A stretch of DNA of 37,091 bases, taken from positions 1 through 37,091 of the forward strand of contig JBAYUI010000013.1 in the NCBI GenBank assembly GCA_041675165.1, written 5' to 3'. A program made the position numbers and the translations under genes. Shown piece by piece: positions 14,327-22,511 of this stretch (position 1 is the first letter of the stretch; every line of letters begins with the position of its first letter). The stretch is from CAIKZD01 sp041675165 (GTDB lineage Bacteria > Patescibacteriota > Minisyncoccia > Moranbacterales > UBA2206). The notes under the pieces were generated by a model. The model ran no database searches. It was given only the letters and a program-made list of their open reading frames with translations, and was not told the origin of the DNA.

Positions 14327-14527
14327 GTGAATTTAGCAATAAAACTAAAAATCGCAGCTGCACTGGTAGGTTTGGATTTCGTCGCAATGATAGTTTATGA
14401 TGAATTCCGTCATTTACTTAGCGAATCATTGTCGACGTGGATTTTTTCTCTTGGCATCATCGTTACAGTTCTATGCCTCTTATTCGTTCTCAGCGCTTTG
14501 AGGGAGGTGGGGGAAAATATCAGATAA
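14327..14527 (+). CDS. 66-residue two-helix membrane protein, unknown function
   Basis: GTG start at 14327 with AAGGAG at 14314-14319, 7-nt spacing. Two hydrophobic helices are visible: ~7-24 (LKIAAALVGLDFVAMIVY) and ~38-57 (TWIFSLGIIVTVLCLLFVLS), with a short acidic/basic loop between and a charged C terminus (REVGENIR). It may be a helical hairpin protein. It shares the upstream promoter at 13979 with the 51-residue gene and is closed by a strong terminator. No homologue is recognised. Confidence 0.6.
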   Translation: MNLAIKLKIAAALVGLDFVAMIVYDEFRHLLSESLSTWIFSLGIIVTVLCLLFVLSALREVGENIR

Positions 14528-14568
14528 GATCCAACATTATCTATCATTTGACGGCTGGATTGTTTCAA

Positions 14569-14610
14569 AAAAGGCGAGCATCAGTATTATCGATGCGCGC
14601 CTTTTAATTT
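14569..14610. terminator. Bidirectional terminator between convergent genes
   Basis: AAAAGGCG (14569-14576) pairs with CGCCTTTT (14598-14605), with GCATC/GATGC extending the stem inward. A run of A precedes and T-rich sequence follows, so it can stop transcripts from both the small gene (plus) and the GT-C operon (minus). Confidence 0.85.
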
Positions 14611-14627
14611 TGCCTAAATATTGTTTC

Positions 14628-16580
14628 CTATTTCGCCGCCGCTGCCTCTTCCGGTGTGACATAATAGACGAAGATGGACGTGCCGACTTGAGCGACGGGT
14701 TTCAGGTCTTTGACCCAGCGGTATGATTCCTCATCTGAGCGAGTGGTGTCGTAGATGCTGCCCATCAGGAAGTTGGTCGAGAGGGCGTACCACCCCGGTT
14801 CGATTGGGCGCTTGGAGTCCCACCAGTCAATGGCAAAATCTCCGAAATAGTAATGAGTGTCGGCACCGCCGAAATAGTTCATGTTGATATGCTCGATTGG
14901 TCCGACTTCAAAAGCCTCCGGGAAAATCGGTCGATTGTTTTTCAGACAACATTTCGCGCAAGTTTCGACATTGATGGCGCAATTATTGTAATCATCCACC
15001 CAGGTCTTGAGCCGTTTCAGATCCTGTCCCCAGTCAGCATTGGAATCAGTGGCATAGTGAAAACCGTTTTTCGGTCCGTCGGCTAGCTGGTTGAAATATG
15101 ACATATAGCTCGGATAGGCAGCGATTGTGCCCGCCACAAGAAACAGTGCGAGGCCAGCCATGATGACGTACCAGATCAGTCGGGCGAAATGGTGCAAGCG
15201 CTTAATAAAATCGAAAATGACTTTGGCGACCAAAATGTAGATGAAGGGCAAGATTGGGAAAAGATGGCGGAAACCGATGTTCAGATTACTGGTGATGCTG
15301 ACGTAAGTGTAGAGGATGATGAATGAGAAGAGGGAAAGACTGACGATATTGTGCCGGATGAAATCACTCAAATCTGTTTTTTCCGTCACCGTTTCATCTC
15401 CCGAAAACTTTTTGACCAGAAATTTTCCGCCGCGGCCAAGTGTTATGGCAAGGGCCAACAGCATCAGGAACAAATTGATCAAAGGTTCTTTTATTGCGAA
15501 AACTGTGGGGAAATAGGCGCGGAAAGCGGAAGAAGAAACTTGCCCCATGAAGTACGCTCCGTTGCCGCCGGCCACTCGCCTGAAAACATAACCGATACCT
15601 TCGCCATAAGTGACCAAAGGACGAGTTATCGCATTCGTGTTGAGTGCGATGTAGATCTTTCTGGCAGTGGCCTCTTTGACGCTTTGCGAAGCGCTGGCGG
15701 GGAAATTGAAATCAATGGAGCGCGCGGTTGTTTCTTTCGACATCTTGAAAGTGTTCAGGAAATAGAATGCCCAAACGACAAAAAGAGAAATGATGAGAAG
15801 CGAAAAACCTTTGACGATATATTCTCCCAATTTTTTCACTCGATATTTCCCCAAGCTTCCATTTTCGCCATCCCGCAGTTTTTTGGTCAGGGGATAGATC
15901 AAGGTGGCTAAAGCGAGGATCGGGAGGCCGACGATGAAAGAGAACTTAGTGAGTTGCAAAAGGCCGAGAAAAACTCCGGCCAGCGCCACATTTTTCCAAG
16001 TCGGATCTTTCACAAATTTTAAGTAGAAGTAGAAGGCGAAAGCGAAAAAAACGGCAATCCCGAGGTCGGTGGTGACAAAATGATTGTGGCCCAATATGTT
16101 GGGATCAAAGGCATAGAGCGTGAGGGCGAAAAGTCCGGCCAGCGTGCCGGCCAATCGGCGGACCCAGAAGAAGATGAACCAAGCAAAAAGAAGGGAAAGA
16201 AGGACGATCGGCAGACGGGCGAAGAAAAGGATCTTGTTGGCATCATTTCCGGCGGAAAAGAGCAAATAGCGTCCCGCCGCCCATTGGCCCTCATCCCATT
16301 TGCCGGGCAGAGTGCCGTCCCAGAACGCTTGATCGGTGACATCGAAATGCGGGTGGACGAACAAGAGGATCGAGAGCCCGGCCAAGTCTTTCAAAAGCGG
16401 CGGGTGTTCCGGATTGAGGCGCATCTCATGTTGCGTGACATAGGAATAACTGGCGCCGATGTGAGCCGTTTCGTCGAAGATGGCCGAGTCGTTCCAGGCA
16501 TTGAGAAGTGAAACTGTCGCCATAAACAGGATGATGAGTGCGACTATTTTCTTGTAATGCTGCTCTAGAAAAGTCTTCAT
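14628..16580 (-). CDS. GT-C membrane glycosyltransferase (PMT/ArnT-like), 650 aa
   Basis: About ten or more hydrophobic helices starting at ~10. The first loop carries the acidic GT-C motif in NDSAIFDETAHIGASYSYVT, followed by MRLNPEHPPLLKDLAGLSIL, as in dolichyl-phosphate-mannose-protein mannosyltransferase-like (GT39/GT83 type) proteins. The C-terminal soluble part holds YFNQLADGPKNGFHYATDSN and ADWGQDLKRLKTWVDDYN, a feature of one bacterial branch of this group. Such enzymes take a sugar from a polyprenyl-phosphate donor and add it to a protein or lipid outside the membrane. Donor and acceptor are not known. Two close Cys (~ETCAKCC) in the outer domain are unusual. It follows the 519-aa GT-C gene with a 6-nt gap, so the two are co-transcribed. 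Confidence 0.87.
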   Translation of the reverse strand: MKTFLEQHYKKIVALIILFMATVSLLNAWNDSAIFDETAHIGASYSYVTQHEMRLNPEHPPLLKDLAGLSILLFVHPHFDVTDQAFWDGTLPGKWDEGQWAAGRYLLFSAGNDANKILFFARLPIVLLSLLFAWFIFFWVRRLAGTLAGLFALTLYAFDPNILGHNHFVTTDLGIAVFFAFAFYFYLKFVKDPTWKNVALAGVFLGLLQLTKFSFIVGLPILALATLIYPLTKKLRDGENGSLGKYRVKKLGEYIVKGFSLLIISLFVVWAFYFLNTFKMSKETTARSIDFNFPASASQSVKEATARKIYIALNTNAITRPLVTYGEGIGYVFRRVAGGNGAYFMGQVSSSAFRAYFPTVFAIKEPLINLFLMLLALAITLGRGGKFLVKKFSGDETVTEKTDLSDFIRHNIVSLSLFSFIILYTYVSITSNLNIGFRHLFPILPFIYILVAKVIFDFIKRLHHFARLIWYVIMAGLALFLVAGTIAAYPSYMSYFNQLADGPKNGFHYATDSNADWGQDLKRLKTWVDDYNNCAINVETCAKCCLKNNRPIFPEAFEVGPIEHINMNYFGGADTHYYFGDFAIDWWDSKRPIEPGWYALSTNFLMGSIYDTTRSDEESYRWVKDLKPVAQVGTSIFVYYVTPEEAAAAK

Positions 16581-16586
16581 AGTTTT

Positions 16587-18146
16587 TTATTTTAAGATAT
16601 AAAATTTCATTCCGGCTTTATCGGTTCTTTCTTCCAGTTGCAAATCGGGGAATCTGGAAGTCAGATTGCTCACGATTTCGTCTTTTTGATAATCGGTGAA
16701 GATGACGGTGAAATTTTTAGGATCTTTCGGTCGGATCGTGTCCAAATCGGTCGGGTGCAGTTCTTGAAAATTGGGATTTTTCGAATTGAATAAGCGGAGA
16801 GGCACTCTTTGCATATTGCCGGACACGAAAAATATCTCTTCGCCCGCGGGCAGGGTGGCGATATATTTCTGGGCATCGGCCAGATTGGCTTCAAACGCTT
16901 CGGCCGTTTTGGGATTATTCGCCCAAAAAACGAAATATTTCAGCGGGTTGAAAAGTCCGATGGAAAACAGCATCACAAGGATGATGCCGGTCACAATTTT
17001 TTTGTGGATGTAAGTTTTGCTTTGGGCTTGTCCCCAGAAATAGTTGAAGGTGAGGGCGGCAAAAACGAAAACGAACGGCATGGTGCCGATGGAACGCAGG
17101 GCGTGCGGGTTGCCTTCTTCGCCCATGATTTCCGGCAGGAGCATAATGAGAAAACCGGCCACCAGAAAAACGTAAACTTCCAATTTTTCATCCCGGATCT
17201 TCCTGCGGAAGCGCACATAAAGCAGATGGAAAATTTTGATGATGGCATAGATGAAGCCGAAAAGGAAGGCGATGCCCGTGAGCGGATCCAAAATGGCATA
17301 GGGCGGATAGTTCTGGCGCCAATTCTGATCGCCCCAGAAATTATATTTCGCGAGAGCCAGTCCGAAAGTCTTGCCGAAGGCGCTGAGGAGATGGCCTTGG
17401 TTAACAGCCGGATTCAGGATGGAAATTTCTGAAGTGCGCGATTGCCAATATTCCGGATGAGCCACGAAAAAAGTGTAGAGCATCGGGGAAGCGCTGATGA
17501 AAGCAAAAAAGATGAAAGTTACGATAGCCCGCCAATAATTCTTCAAAAAATTCTCGCGACTAATGATGAGGGCGAAAAGCATCACGATCAAAATGAGCGG
17601 CGCGATGCGAAAAGCGATGTAGGTGTGCAGCCCCAGTCCGAAGACTAGCCCGCCCAAGGCGAAGTCGTACCATTTGCGGGTGCGCATTCCGCGGAAAAGG
17701 AAATAGAAAGAAAAAGCCAGAAGAGCCGGGGTCATATTGGCCCGGAAAGAGATGCGCGAAAAGTTGATTGACCAGAAAGAGACAGCCGTGAGAAAAGCCC
17801 CGAACAGTCCGACGGCGCGATTGCGGAAAAGCTCCGCGCCGAGCAAATAGATGCCCCAGATGGCCAGCGTGCCGAAAATTATGGTCGGCAATTTCAGCGT
17901 GAGGACGGAAATGCCGAAAAACTTGAAGCAGAGAGCGATCAGGTTCATAAACAGTCCTTCGCGGCCGTTGTTGGCGGGATAGAACCATTGCCATTGGCCG
18001 TGCATCGCATCAATGGCGTCCAAACCGTTGACTGCTTCGTCCGGGTAGACTCCCGGTGGCGCACTGTCGATATGATAGACTCGCAGAAATATTCCAAGAA
18101 TTATGATGACGGCGAGGATCAGATACGTTTTTATTTTAGTGGTCAT
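16587..18146 (-). CDS. GT-C membrane glycosyltransferase (ArnT/PMT-like), 519 aa
   Basis: First gene of the minus-strand pair. The N-terminal helix (YLILAVIIILGIFLRVYHI) is followed by the catalytic loop DSAPPGVYPDEAVNGLDAID, with the Asp-Glu pair typical of GT-C enzymes, then NGREGLFMNLIALCFKFFGI and about ten further membrane helices. A soluble C-terminal domain (~430-519; EIFFVSGNMQRVPLRLF, FTVIFTDYQKDEIVSN) would face outwards. It is likely to transfer a sugar from a polyprenyl-phosphate donor; the substrate is not evident. Start is the ATG at 18146, with an extended -10 box upstream (18190-18198) on the same strand. Together with the downstream GT-C gene it may glycosylate surface proteins, using carriers made by the prenyltransferases at 33502 and 34657 (inference). 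Confidence 0.87.
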   Translation of the reverse strand: MTTKIKTYLILAVIIILGIFLRVYHIDSAPPGVYPDEAVNGLDAIDAMHGQWQWFYPANNGREGLFMNLIALCFKFFGISVLTLKLPTIIFGTLAIWGIYLLGAELFRNRAVGLFGAFLTAVSFWSINFSRISFRANMTPALLAFSFYFLFRGMRTRKWYDFALGGLVFGLGLHTYIAFRIAPLILIVMLFALIISRENFLKNYWRAIVTFIFFAFISASPMLYTFFVAHPEYWQSRTSEISILNPAVNQGHLLSAFGKTFGLALAKYNFWGDQNWRQNYPPYAILDPLTGIAFLFGFIYAIIKIFHLLYVRFRRKIRDEKLEVYVFLVAGFLIMLLPEIMGEEGNPHALRSIGTMPFVFVFAALTFNYFWGQAQSKTYIHKKIVTGIILVMLFSIGLFNPLKYFVFWANNPKTAEAFEANLADAQKYIATLPAGEEIFFVSGNMQRVPLRLFNSKNPNFQELHPTDLDTIRPKDPKNFTVIFTDYQKDEIVSNLTSRFPDLQLEERTDKAGMKFYILK

Positions 18147-18189
18147 AGCAGATATTTTATTTTTATTTATATTTTTCTTAACCGCCTTA

Positions 18190-18198
18190 ATTATATCA
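18190..18198 (-). promoter_or_regulatory. Extended -10 promoter for the GT-C operon
   Basis: On the minus strand TGA-TATAAT occupies 18198-18190, 44 nt before the ATG at 18146. No good -35 is seen, as expected when the TGn extension is present. Confidence 0.5.
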
Positions 18199-18280
18199 TA
18201 TTTTTCTTACTTATACATCTGAGTCAAAATATATAAACTTATCCACATTGCGCGCCGTAGCAGGAAAGGGTTTTTTGTTG

Positions 18281-18323
18281 TATAATTTAGATAAGATACA
18301 AACAACTTTTTAAGGAATATAAT
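18281..18323 (+). promoter_or_regulatory. Two TATAAT boxes before the 1093-aa gene
   Basis: TATAAT at 18281-18286 and again at 18318-18323; neither has a clear -35. They lie 61 and 24 nt before the ATG at 18347. The divergent gap 18147-18346 otherwise holds only AT-rich sequence. Confidence 0.4.
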
Positions 18324-18346
18324 ATTCTAAGTCTGGATTTTTTCGT

Positions 18347-21300
18347 ATGGCAGAAAAAACAACAATTGGAGATTTGGATGGCAACCAAAAAGTTTTGGAA
18401 GAAGCATTGGCACGTGCAAAAGACAGGGAAGGTTCTTCCGCAGGAGAGGCGATTGAAAAGGAATCTGTATTACTAGTTTCAATACCCAAGGAAATTGAGC
18501 AGGCATATTTAACTAAGGTTAAAGATAAAAAAAGAGGAGCGGATAATTTGAGAAAATGGAAATTGGAATTCGAAAAAGTGATTTTCGGAGGAGGAGGTGA
18601 TATATTGACCGATGAAGAATTTAAAAAAAAGATGGAGGGATTTTTGGAAGAAAAATCACCAATAATGAAAAAAATCATCAATAAGATGACGGAAAACGCA
18701 GAAGTGGAAAAATCTAAATCTACAGAAAATGAAAAGATTCCGGCGTCGGAAGCTGACCAAGAAGAAATTGGTGCGGCTGAAGTCAATGCTGAGCTGGGAA
18801 AATATTTCGGCAAATATCTATATAACAGTAAAGGTGTTTGTATACATATATCCGGAATAGAGGATGATAAGATAAAATTTTCCCATAGAAGGAGTGATGC
18901 GAAAGGTGGAGAGGAAAAAATAAAATATCTCACTTTTAAGAATCTTAAAAGTTTTAAGGATCTGCTCAAGGGATATTCTGAGAAAAAACCGAAAAAGGCA
19001 GCTGAAGAGTTGGAAGCTGTTTTAAAAATAAATTTATACAATAAAAATAATCCAAAAGAGTGGATATATATAAAGGGATATGATGAAAAAAGTAAGATAG
19101 CAAAAATTTTTGATAAGCGTTTTGAGGATGGGAAAAAAATCAAGGAAGTTTCTTTTGATGAATTGGAAGAATTGCTCAAAAAATATACCGAGAAAACTCC
19201 TCCGACGGTCGATGATAAGAAAAAAACTAAGGCTAAAGCTAGGGTTAAGGCTGAGGCTGAAACGAAAAATCCGGAAGAATTGCAAGGCGAAGCGATGGAG
19301 GCGTTCATCGAGAGAAATCCACTAGAGGAAAAAGCGACAAAAGAAAATATTTTAGAAGAAGGTTTGGACGCGCAGGGTGAAAATATGGAAGCGTTTATCA
19401 AAAACAGCAGTTCGGATAAAGCTGAAGAAAAATCTGAAAAGACGCCGGATAAGGATGACGAGGTGGTGTTTGAAGAAGTTGTCGAAGATGGGCCCAGAAA
19501 GAGGAGAAGTCTGGAGGATATTCCGGTAAAAGAAGACGGATTGCACAAAGAGGAAAAATGGCCGGGGAGTATCCGGATAAAAGAGCGCGGGAGCGACTTG
19601 GAAGAGCTGCAAGCGGCGGTGGAGCACGCGCGGATGGGTTATGCCAAAAAGGATTATGAGGTAACTTCTGTTTTTGCCAAAATAAAGAAGATCTTTGGCG
19701 GAAATTTGCGTTCAATTCCGGGTAATCATCCTGAAACTCACGATCAATACAATGCGTACAAAATTGCCTTGACTGAACTTTTGGATTATCAAGTAGCGCA
19801 ATTGAAAGAAAAAAATTTATCGCCGGAAGAGTCGGGGACTGAAATGGAAAGATTGACGAAATATTACAACCAAGATGAAAAAGCTAATTTATACGCGGCG
19901 CGCACTGATGCACGGGCGGAGATTTGGGAAAAGAAATATGGCAAAGCTCCCGGATGGATAGCCAAATATGGAGGTAAGTATATCAATAAATACAGAAAAT
20001 TGAATTGGAAAACCAAAATGGCGCTCGGAGTGGGAGCAGTTCTTTCCGGTGCCGGATTATTGGTTGCAGGACAACGCATATTGAGCGGAGCGGCGGCTGG
20101 TATGGGCGTTACAGCCGTTATGGAAGCGCGTTATAGGCAAAAAGAGGAGGCGCGCCTAGCTCAGGAGCAAACTGAGATTAAAGAAAAGTTGGAAAAAATA
20201 GCAGATCCAGAAGAAAGATACTCGAAATTCATGGAGCATATGCAAGCTGAAATGGATGGTTATGGAAAAGATTTGAGGACCGAAAAATCAAAAGCTTTCC
20301 AAAGAAGGATGCTTGGAGCGACTGCTGGAATTTTCATCGGCAGTGGAGCTTTGTCACATCTGATCGGCTGGGGACATACGGCCTATGATGCACATTTCGG
20401 AAATCCCTCACCTGAACTAATGTCAAGCCATATTTCTTCCGTGCCTCATGGCGCCGCACAGCAGGAGGGATTGCCAGCGCATGATGTCGCTTCGTCCACG
20501 CCGGAAGTTCCGCCCGCTCCTCCTGCTATGCCGGAAGTCCATTCGGAACTTGGAACCCAAAACGTTCCCGAGGTGGCCAAGGTTGCCAGCGATCCGCTGG
20601 GTGGGGTTGAAACCGCGCAAGAGGGTGATAGTATTTGGAAGATGGTAGCCAGGCATTTTGAGCATAATACGGAATTTTCTACCTTGACCTCGGAACGACA
20701 AACTTATGTCATTAATGTTTTGAAAGACCGGATAGGCTCCCATCATGACGTTTTCAATCTGAAAGATATCGACAAGATCAAAATTGGTCAAGAAATCGAT
20801 TTCTCAAAAGTGGTGGACAATGAAGCGGATTTCAATTCCATCGTAGAACACGCCAAACATCTGACTCCGGCGCAATTGCAAAATATCGGACATAATAATG
20901 AAGCGATTTTTCATTGGGTCGAGTCTCATCACGGCCAACCGTTGACTTCTCCCAAAGTGGAAGAGATTTTGTCACACGCGCAAGATCATCCAGTCGCTGT
21001 GCCGGCTGATAGCCATATCGCACCACCCGCGCCAGCCGATGGATCCAGTCACATTCCTGACGCGCTTGATCATAAGATGCCGAGCGCCGAAGCTTTGGCG
21101 GATAACGCGAAAGATTTTTCCGCCGGAGGTACGTTGGCGTCAGCGGCAGGCCTTGGTGCCGTGGCCGGCAGGATGAAAGTTGCAAAAGAGAAGCCAGTGG
21201 CGAAAGATAATATCGTGAAATTTCCTGACGCGGCGGAGAGAGTGGAAGCAATGACAGAAAAGAAAACTTCGGAAAACTTGGCGTTACTAAAAAAGGAAAA

Positions 21301-21628
21301 GATTGAGAAATTGGCTAAGAAATATAAATTCAATCCGGAAGCGGATCTGATGGCGAGTCTCAAGGATGTCATTCTGAAGATTTCCTTGAAGAGTTTGGAA
21401 AATTGGCGAGTGATGAAAGATATCAAGTTCTCCGCCTTAGGCAATAAAGACAGTAAGATCAGTGTTAAATTGGAAAAGAATATCAAAGAATTGGAAAAGG
21501 ACGTGGTCAATCTCTTGGGAGAAAAAGCCAAGGCCAGACCAGCGGACACGCTTATGGTATGGCTGACGAGAAATGCTAAGGATTTCTTGCAAACAGAAAA
21601 AGTCGAGGATCTGCAAAAAGCCGCTTAA
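18347..21628 (+). CDS. Large membrane protein with duplicated small domain and LysM-like domain, 1093 aa
   Basis: No named family recognised. Residues 1-140 are charged and helical. Two copies of a ~55-residue module follow (~153-212 and ~227-285): each reads roughly I.I.G...FxxR...G..K...F..L..LLK.Y.EK.P. Then an acidic disordered part (~285-415), a helical part (~415-540), a hydrophobic hairpin (~558-592; LGVGAVLSGAGLLVAGQRIL), a third hydrophobic segment (~655-675; MLGATAGIFIGSGALSHLIG), a Pro/Ala-rich linker, and a LysM-like domain (~755-822; QEGDSIWKMVARHFEHN ... IKIGQEIDFSKV). The C terminus (~965-1093) is helical and basic. The LysM-like part could hold peptidoglycan if outside. It leads a co-oriented set with two small acidic proteins and a VirB4/TraG-like ATPase. 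No Shine-Dalgarno site. Confidence 0.75.
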   Translation: MAEKTTIGDLDGNQKVLEEALARAKDREGSSAGEAIEKESVLLVSIPKEIEQAYLTKVKDKKRGADNLRKWKLEFEKVIFGGGGDILTDEEFKKKMEGFLEEKSPIMKKIINKMTENAEVEKSKSTENEKIPASEADQEEIGAAEVNAELGKYFGKYLYNSKGVCIHISGIEDDKIKFSHRRSDAKGGEEKIKYLTFKNLKSFKDLLKGYSEKKPKKAAEELEAVLKINLYNKNNPKEWIYIKGYDEKSKIAKIFDKRFEDGKKIKEVSFDELEELLKKYTEKTPPTVDDKKKTKAKARVKAEAETKNPEELQGEAMEAFIERNPLEEKATKENILEEGLDAQGENMEAFIKNSSSDKAEEKSEKTPDKDDEVVFEEVVEDGPRKRRSLEDIPVKEDGLHKEEKWPGSIRIKERGSDLEELQAAVEHARMGYAKKDYEVTSVFAKIKKIFGGNLRSIPGNHPETHDQYNAYKIALTELLDYQVAQLKEKNLSPEESGTEMERLTKYYNQDEKANLYAARTDARAEIWEKKYGKAPGWIAKYGGKYINKYRKLNWKTKMALGVGAVLSGAGLLVAGQRILSGAAAGMGVTAVMEARYRQKEEARLAQEQTEIKEKLEKIADPEERYSKFMEHMQAEMDGYGKDLRTEKSKAFQRRMLGATAGIFIGSGALSHLIGWGHTAYDAHFGNPSPELMSSHISSVPHGAAQQEGLPAHDVASSTPEVPPAPPAMPEVHSELGTQNVPEVAKVASDPLGGVETAQEGDSIWKMVARHFEHNTEFSTLTSERQTYVINVLKDRIGSHHDVFNLKDIDKIKIGQEIDFSKVVDNEADFNSIVEHAKHLTPAQLQNIGHNNEAIFHWVESHHGQPLTSPKVEEILSHAQDHPVAVPADSHIAPPAPADGSSHIPDALDHKMPSAEALADNAKDFSAGGTLASAAGLGAVAGRMKVAKEKPVAKDNIVKFPDAAERVEAMTEKKTSENLALLKKEKIEKLAKKYKFNPEADLMASLKDVILKISLKSLENWRVMKDIKFSALGNKDSKISVKLEKNIKELEKDVVNLLGEKAKARPADTLMVWLTRNAKDFLQTEKVEDLQKAA

Positions 21629-21661
21629 AAATATATTTAAATCAAATTAAAATAAAAAATT

Positions 21662-21955
21662 ATGACTGACCAAATCCAAAAAACATTGATTGACGACTTG
21701 GGCCTCTCCGATCTGCCGGCGGACAAGAAAGACCAATTGCTGATGAAAATGACGGAGGTGGTCCTAAAGCGGATCTTTTTGGAAACGATGGAAAAGTTGA
21801 ATGATAAGGATCAGGACGAATATTCCAAAATGATCGACGAGAATGCCGAGCCGGAACAGCTGGAGAAGTTTTTACAGGAGAAGATTGCCGGTTATGAGGG
21901 GATGGTAACCAAGATCGTCACTGATTTCGTCGAGGAAATGAAAGTTGTCAGCTAA
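21662..21955 (+). CDS. Small acidic DUF5663-like protein
   Basis: 97 residues, all helical and acidic: IQKTLIDDLGLSDLPADKKD, then QLLMKMTEVVLKRIFLETME, and FLQEKIAGYEGMVTKIVTDF. This is the pattern I remember from the DUF5663 proteins of Patescibacteria; the name is from memory, not a search. No signal peptide or membrane helix. It begins 33 nt after the 1093-aa gene and 32 nt before the next, without a terminator between, so it is co-transcribed. It could be a cytoplasmic adaptor or chaperone of the membrane protein or ATPase around it (inference from position only). The ATG has no Shine-Dalgarno site. Confidence 0.75.
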   Translation: MTDQIQKTLIDDLGLSDLPADKKDQLLMKMTEVVLKRIFLETMEKLNDKDQDEYSKMIDENAEPEQLEKFLQEKIAGYEGMVTKIVTDFVEEMKVVS

Positions 21956-21987
21956 AGGATAAAGGCGTAAGTATTAATATTTTTCAT

Positions 21988-22446
21988 ATGGTTGATGAAA
22001 TAAAGTCCAATTTGGAACCGATCGATGAAGGTGACCTTGATCTGAAAGAAAAATTTACGGGGGATAAAGCGAGCGATGGCAAGAGTCTCGAAGCTAAAAC
22101 CGAAGCTATTCATTCGATCGAAGGAGCAGTGGAGAGGAAAGAGGGAATGGCGGAAAAGGAAACGGCCTATTCCAAGATCCTTGCCAAAGTCGGAGCGCAA
22201 AAACCGGTAGTGCTGACAAGCGACGCTGATGTCGTAAATGATGCTGCCACCACTAATTCAGGCATAGACGCTGAGAGCAAGCTTACCAGTCTGGTACAAC
22301 TAGCTGAAACCAAGGGCATTCCGCACGCCGTGAAGGTGGCGCGACATATGGAAGATAATTATACTCTTGATGAGTTCCATGACCGCTTGCTCGGTGAAGA
22401 GCTGCACAATGCTTTGGTGCAAAAAGGGATGATAAGAGAACTATAA
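21988..22446 (+). CDS. 152-aa acidic protein with conserved helical C terminus, CPR orphan
   Basis: The N-terminal ~95 residues are acidic and low in complexity (MVDEIKSNLEPIDEGDLDLK). The C-terminal ~55 residues (ESKLTSLVQLAETKGIPHAV, KVARHMEDNYTLDEFHDRLL) form a compact helical unit that I associate with small proteins placed immediately before the VirB4/TraG-like ATPase in Patescibacteria. No membrane helix and no Cys. It lies between the DUF5663-like gene and the ATPase gene, with an AT-rich repeat in the following gap. An ATPase partner or substrate-docking protein is a reasonable guess but unproven. Confidence 0.7.
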   Translation: MVDEIKSNLEPIDEGDLDLKEKFTGDKASDGKSLEAKTEAIHSIEGAVERKEGMAEKETAYSKILAKVGAQKPVVLTSDADVVNDAATTNSGIDAESKLTSLVQLAETKGIPHAVKVARHMEDNYTLDEFHDRLLGEELHNALVQKGMIREL

Positions 22447-22505
22447 GGGCAAATTTCAAATGACAAAATCCAAATGACAAATAAAATCCAAAATTATAAA
22501 CAAAA
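22447..22505. repeat. AT-rich repeat before the ATPase gene
   Basis: CAAATTTCAAATGACAAAAT-type words with the shared 16-mer AAATCCAAATGACAAA at 22466-22481. Only one arm is present here, so it would not fold back by itself. It ends 6 nt before the GTG start at 22512. Confidence 0.65.
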
Positions 22506-22511
22506 ACAAAA

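Noticed and set aside
18310..19548. 412-residue reading frame on the minus strand inside the 1093-aa gene
   Set aside because: It is Ser/Phe-rich antisense of a Glu/Lys-rich, AT-biased gene, covers the promoter region of the sense gene and has no start signals.
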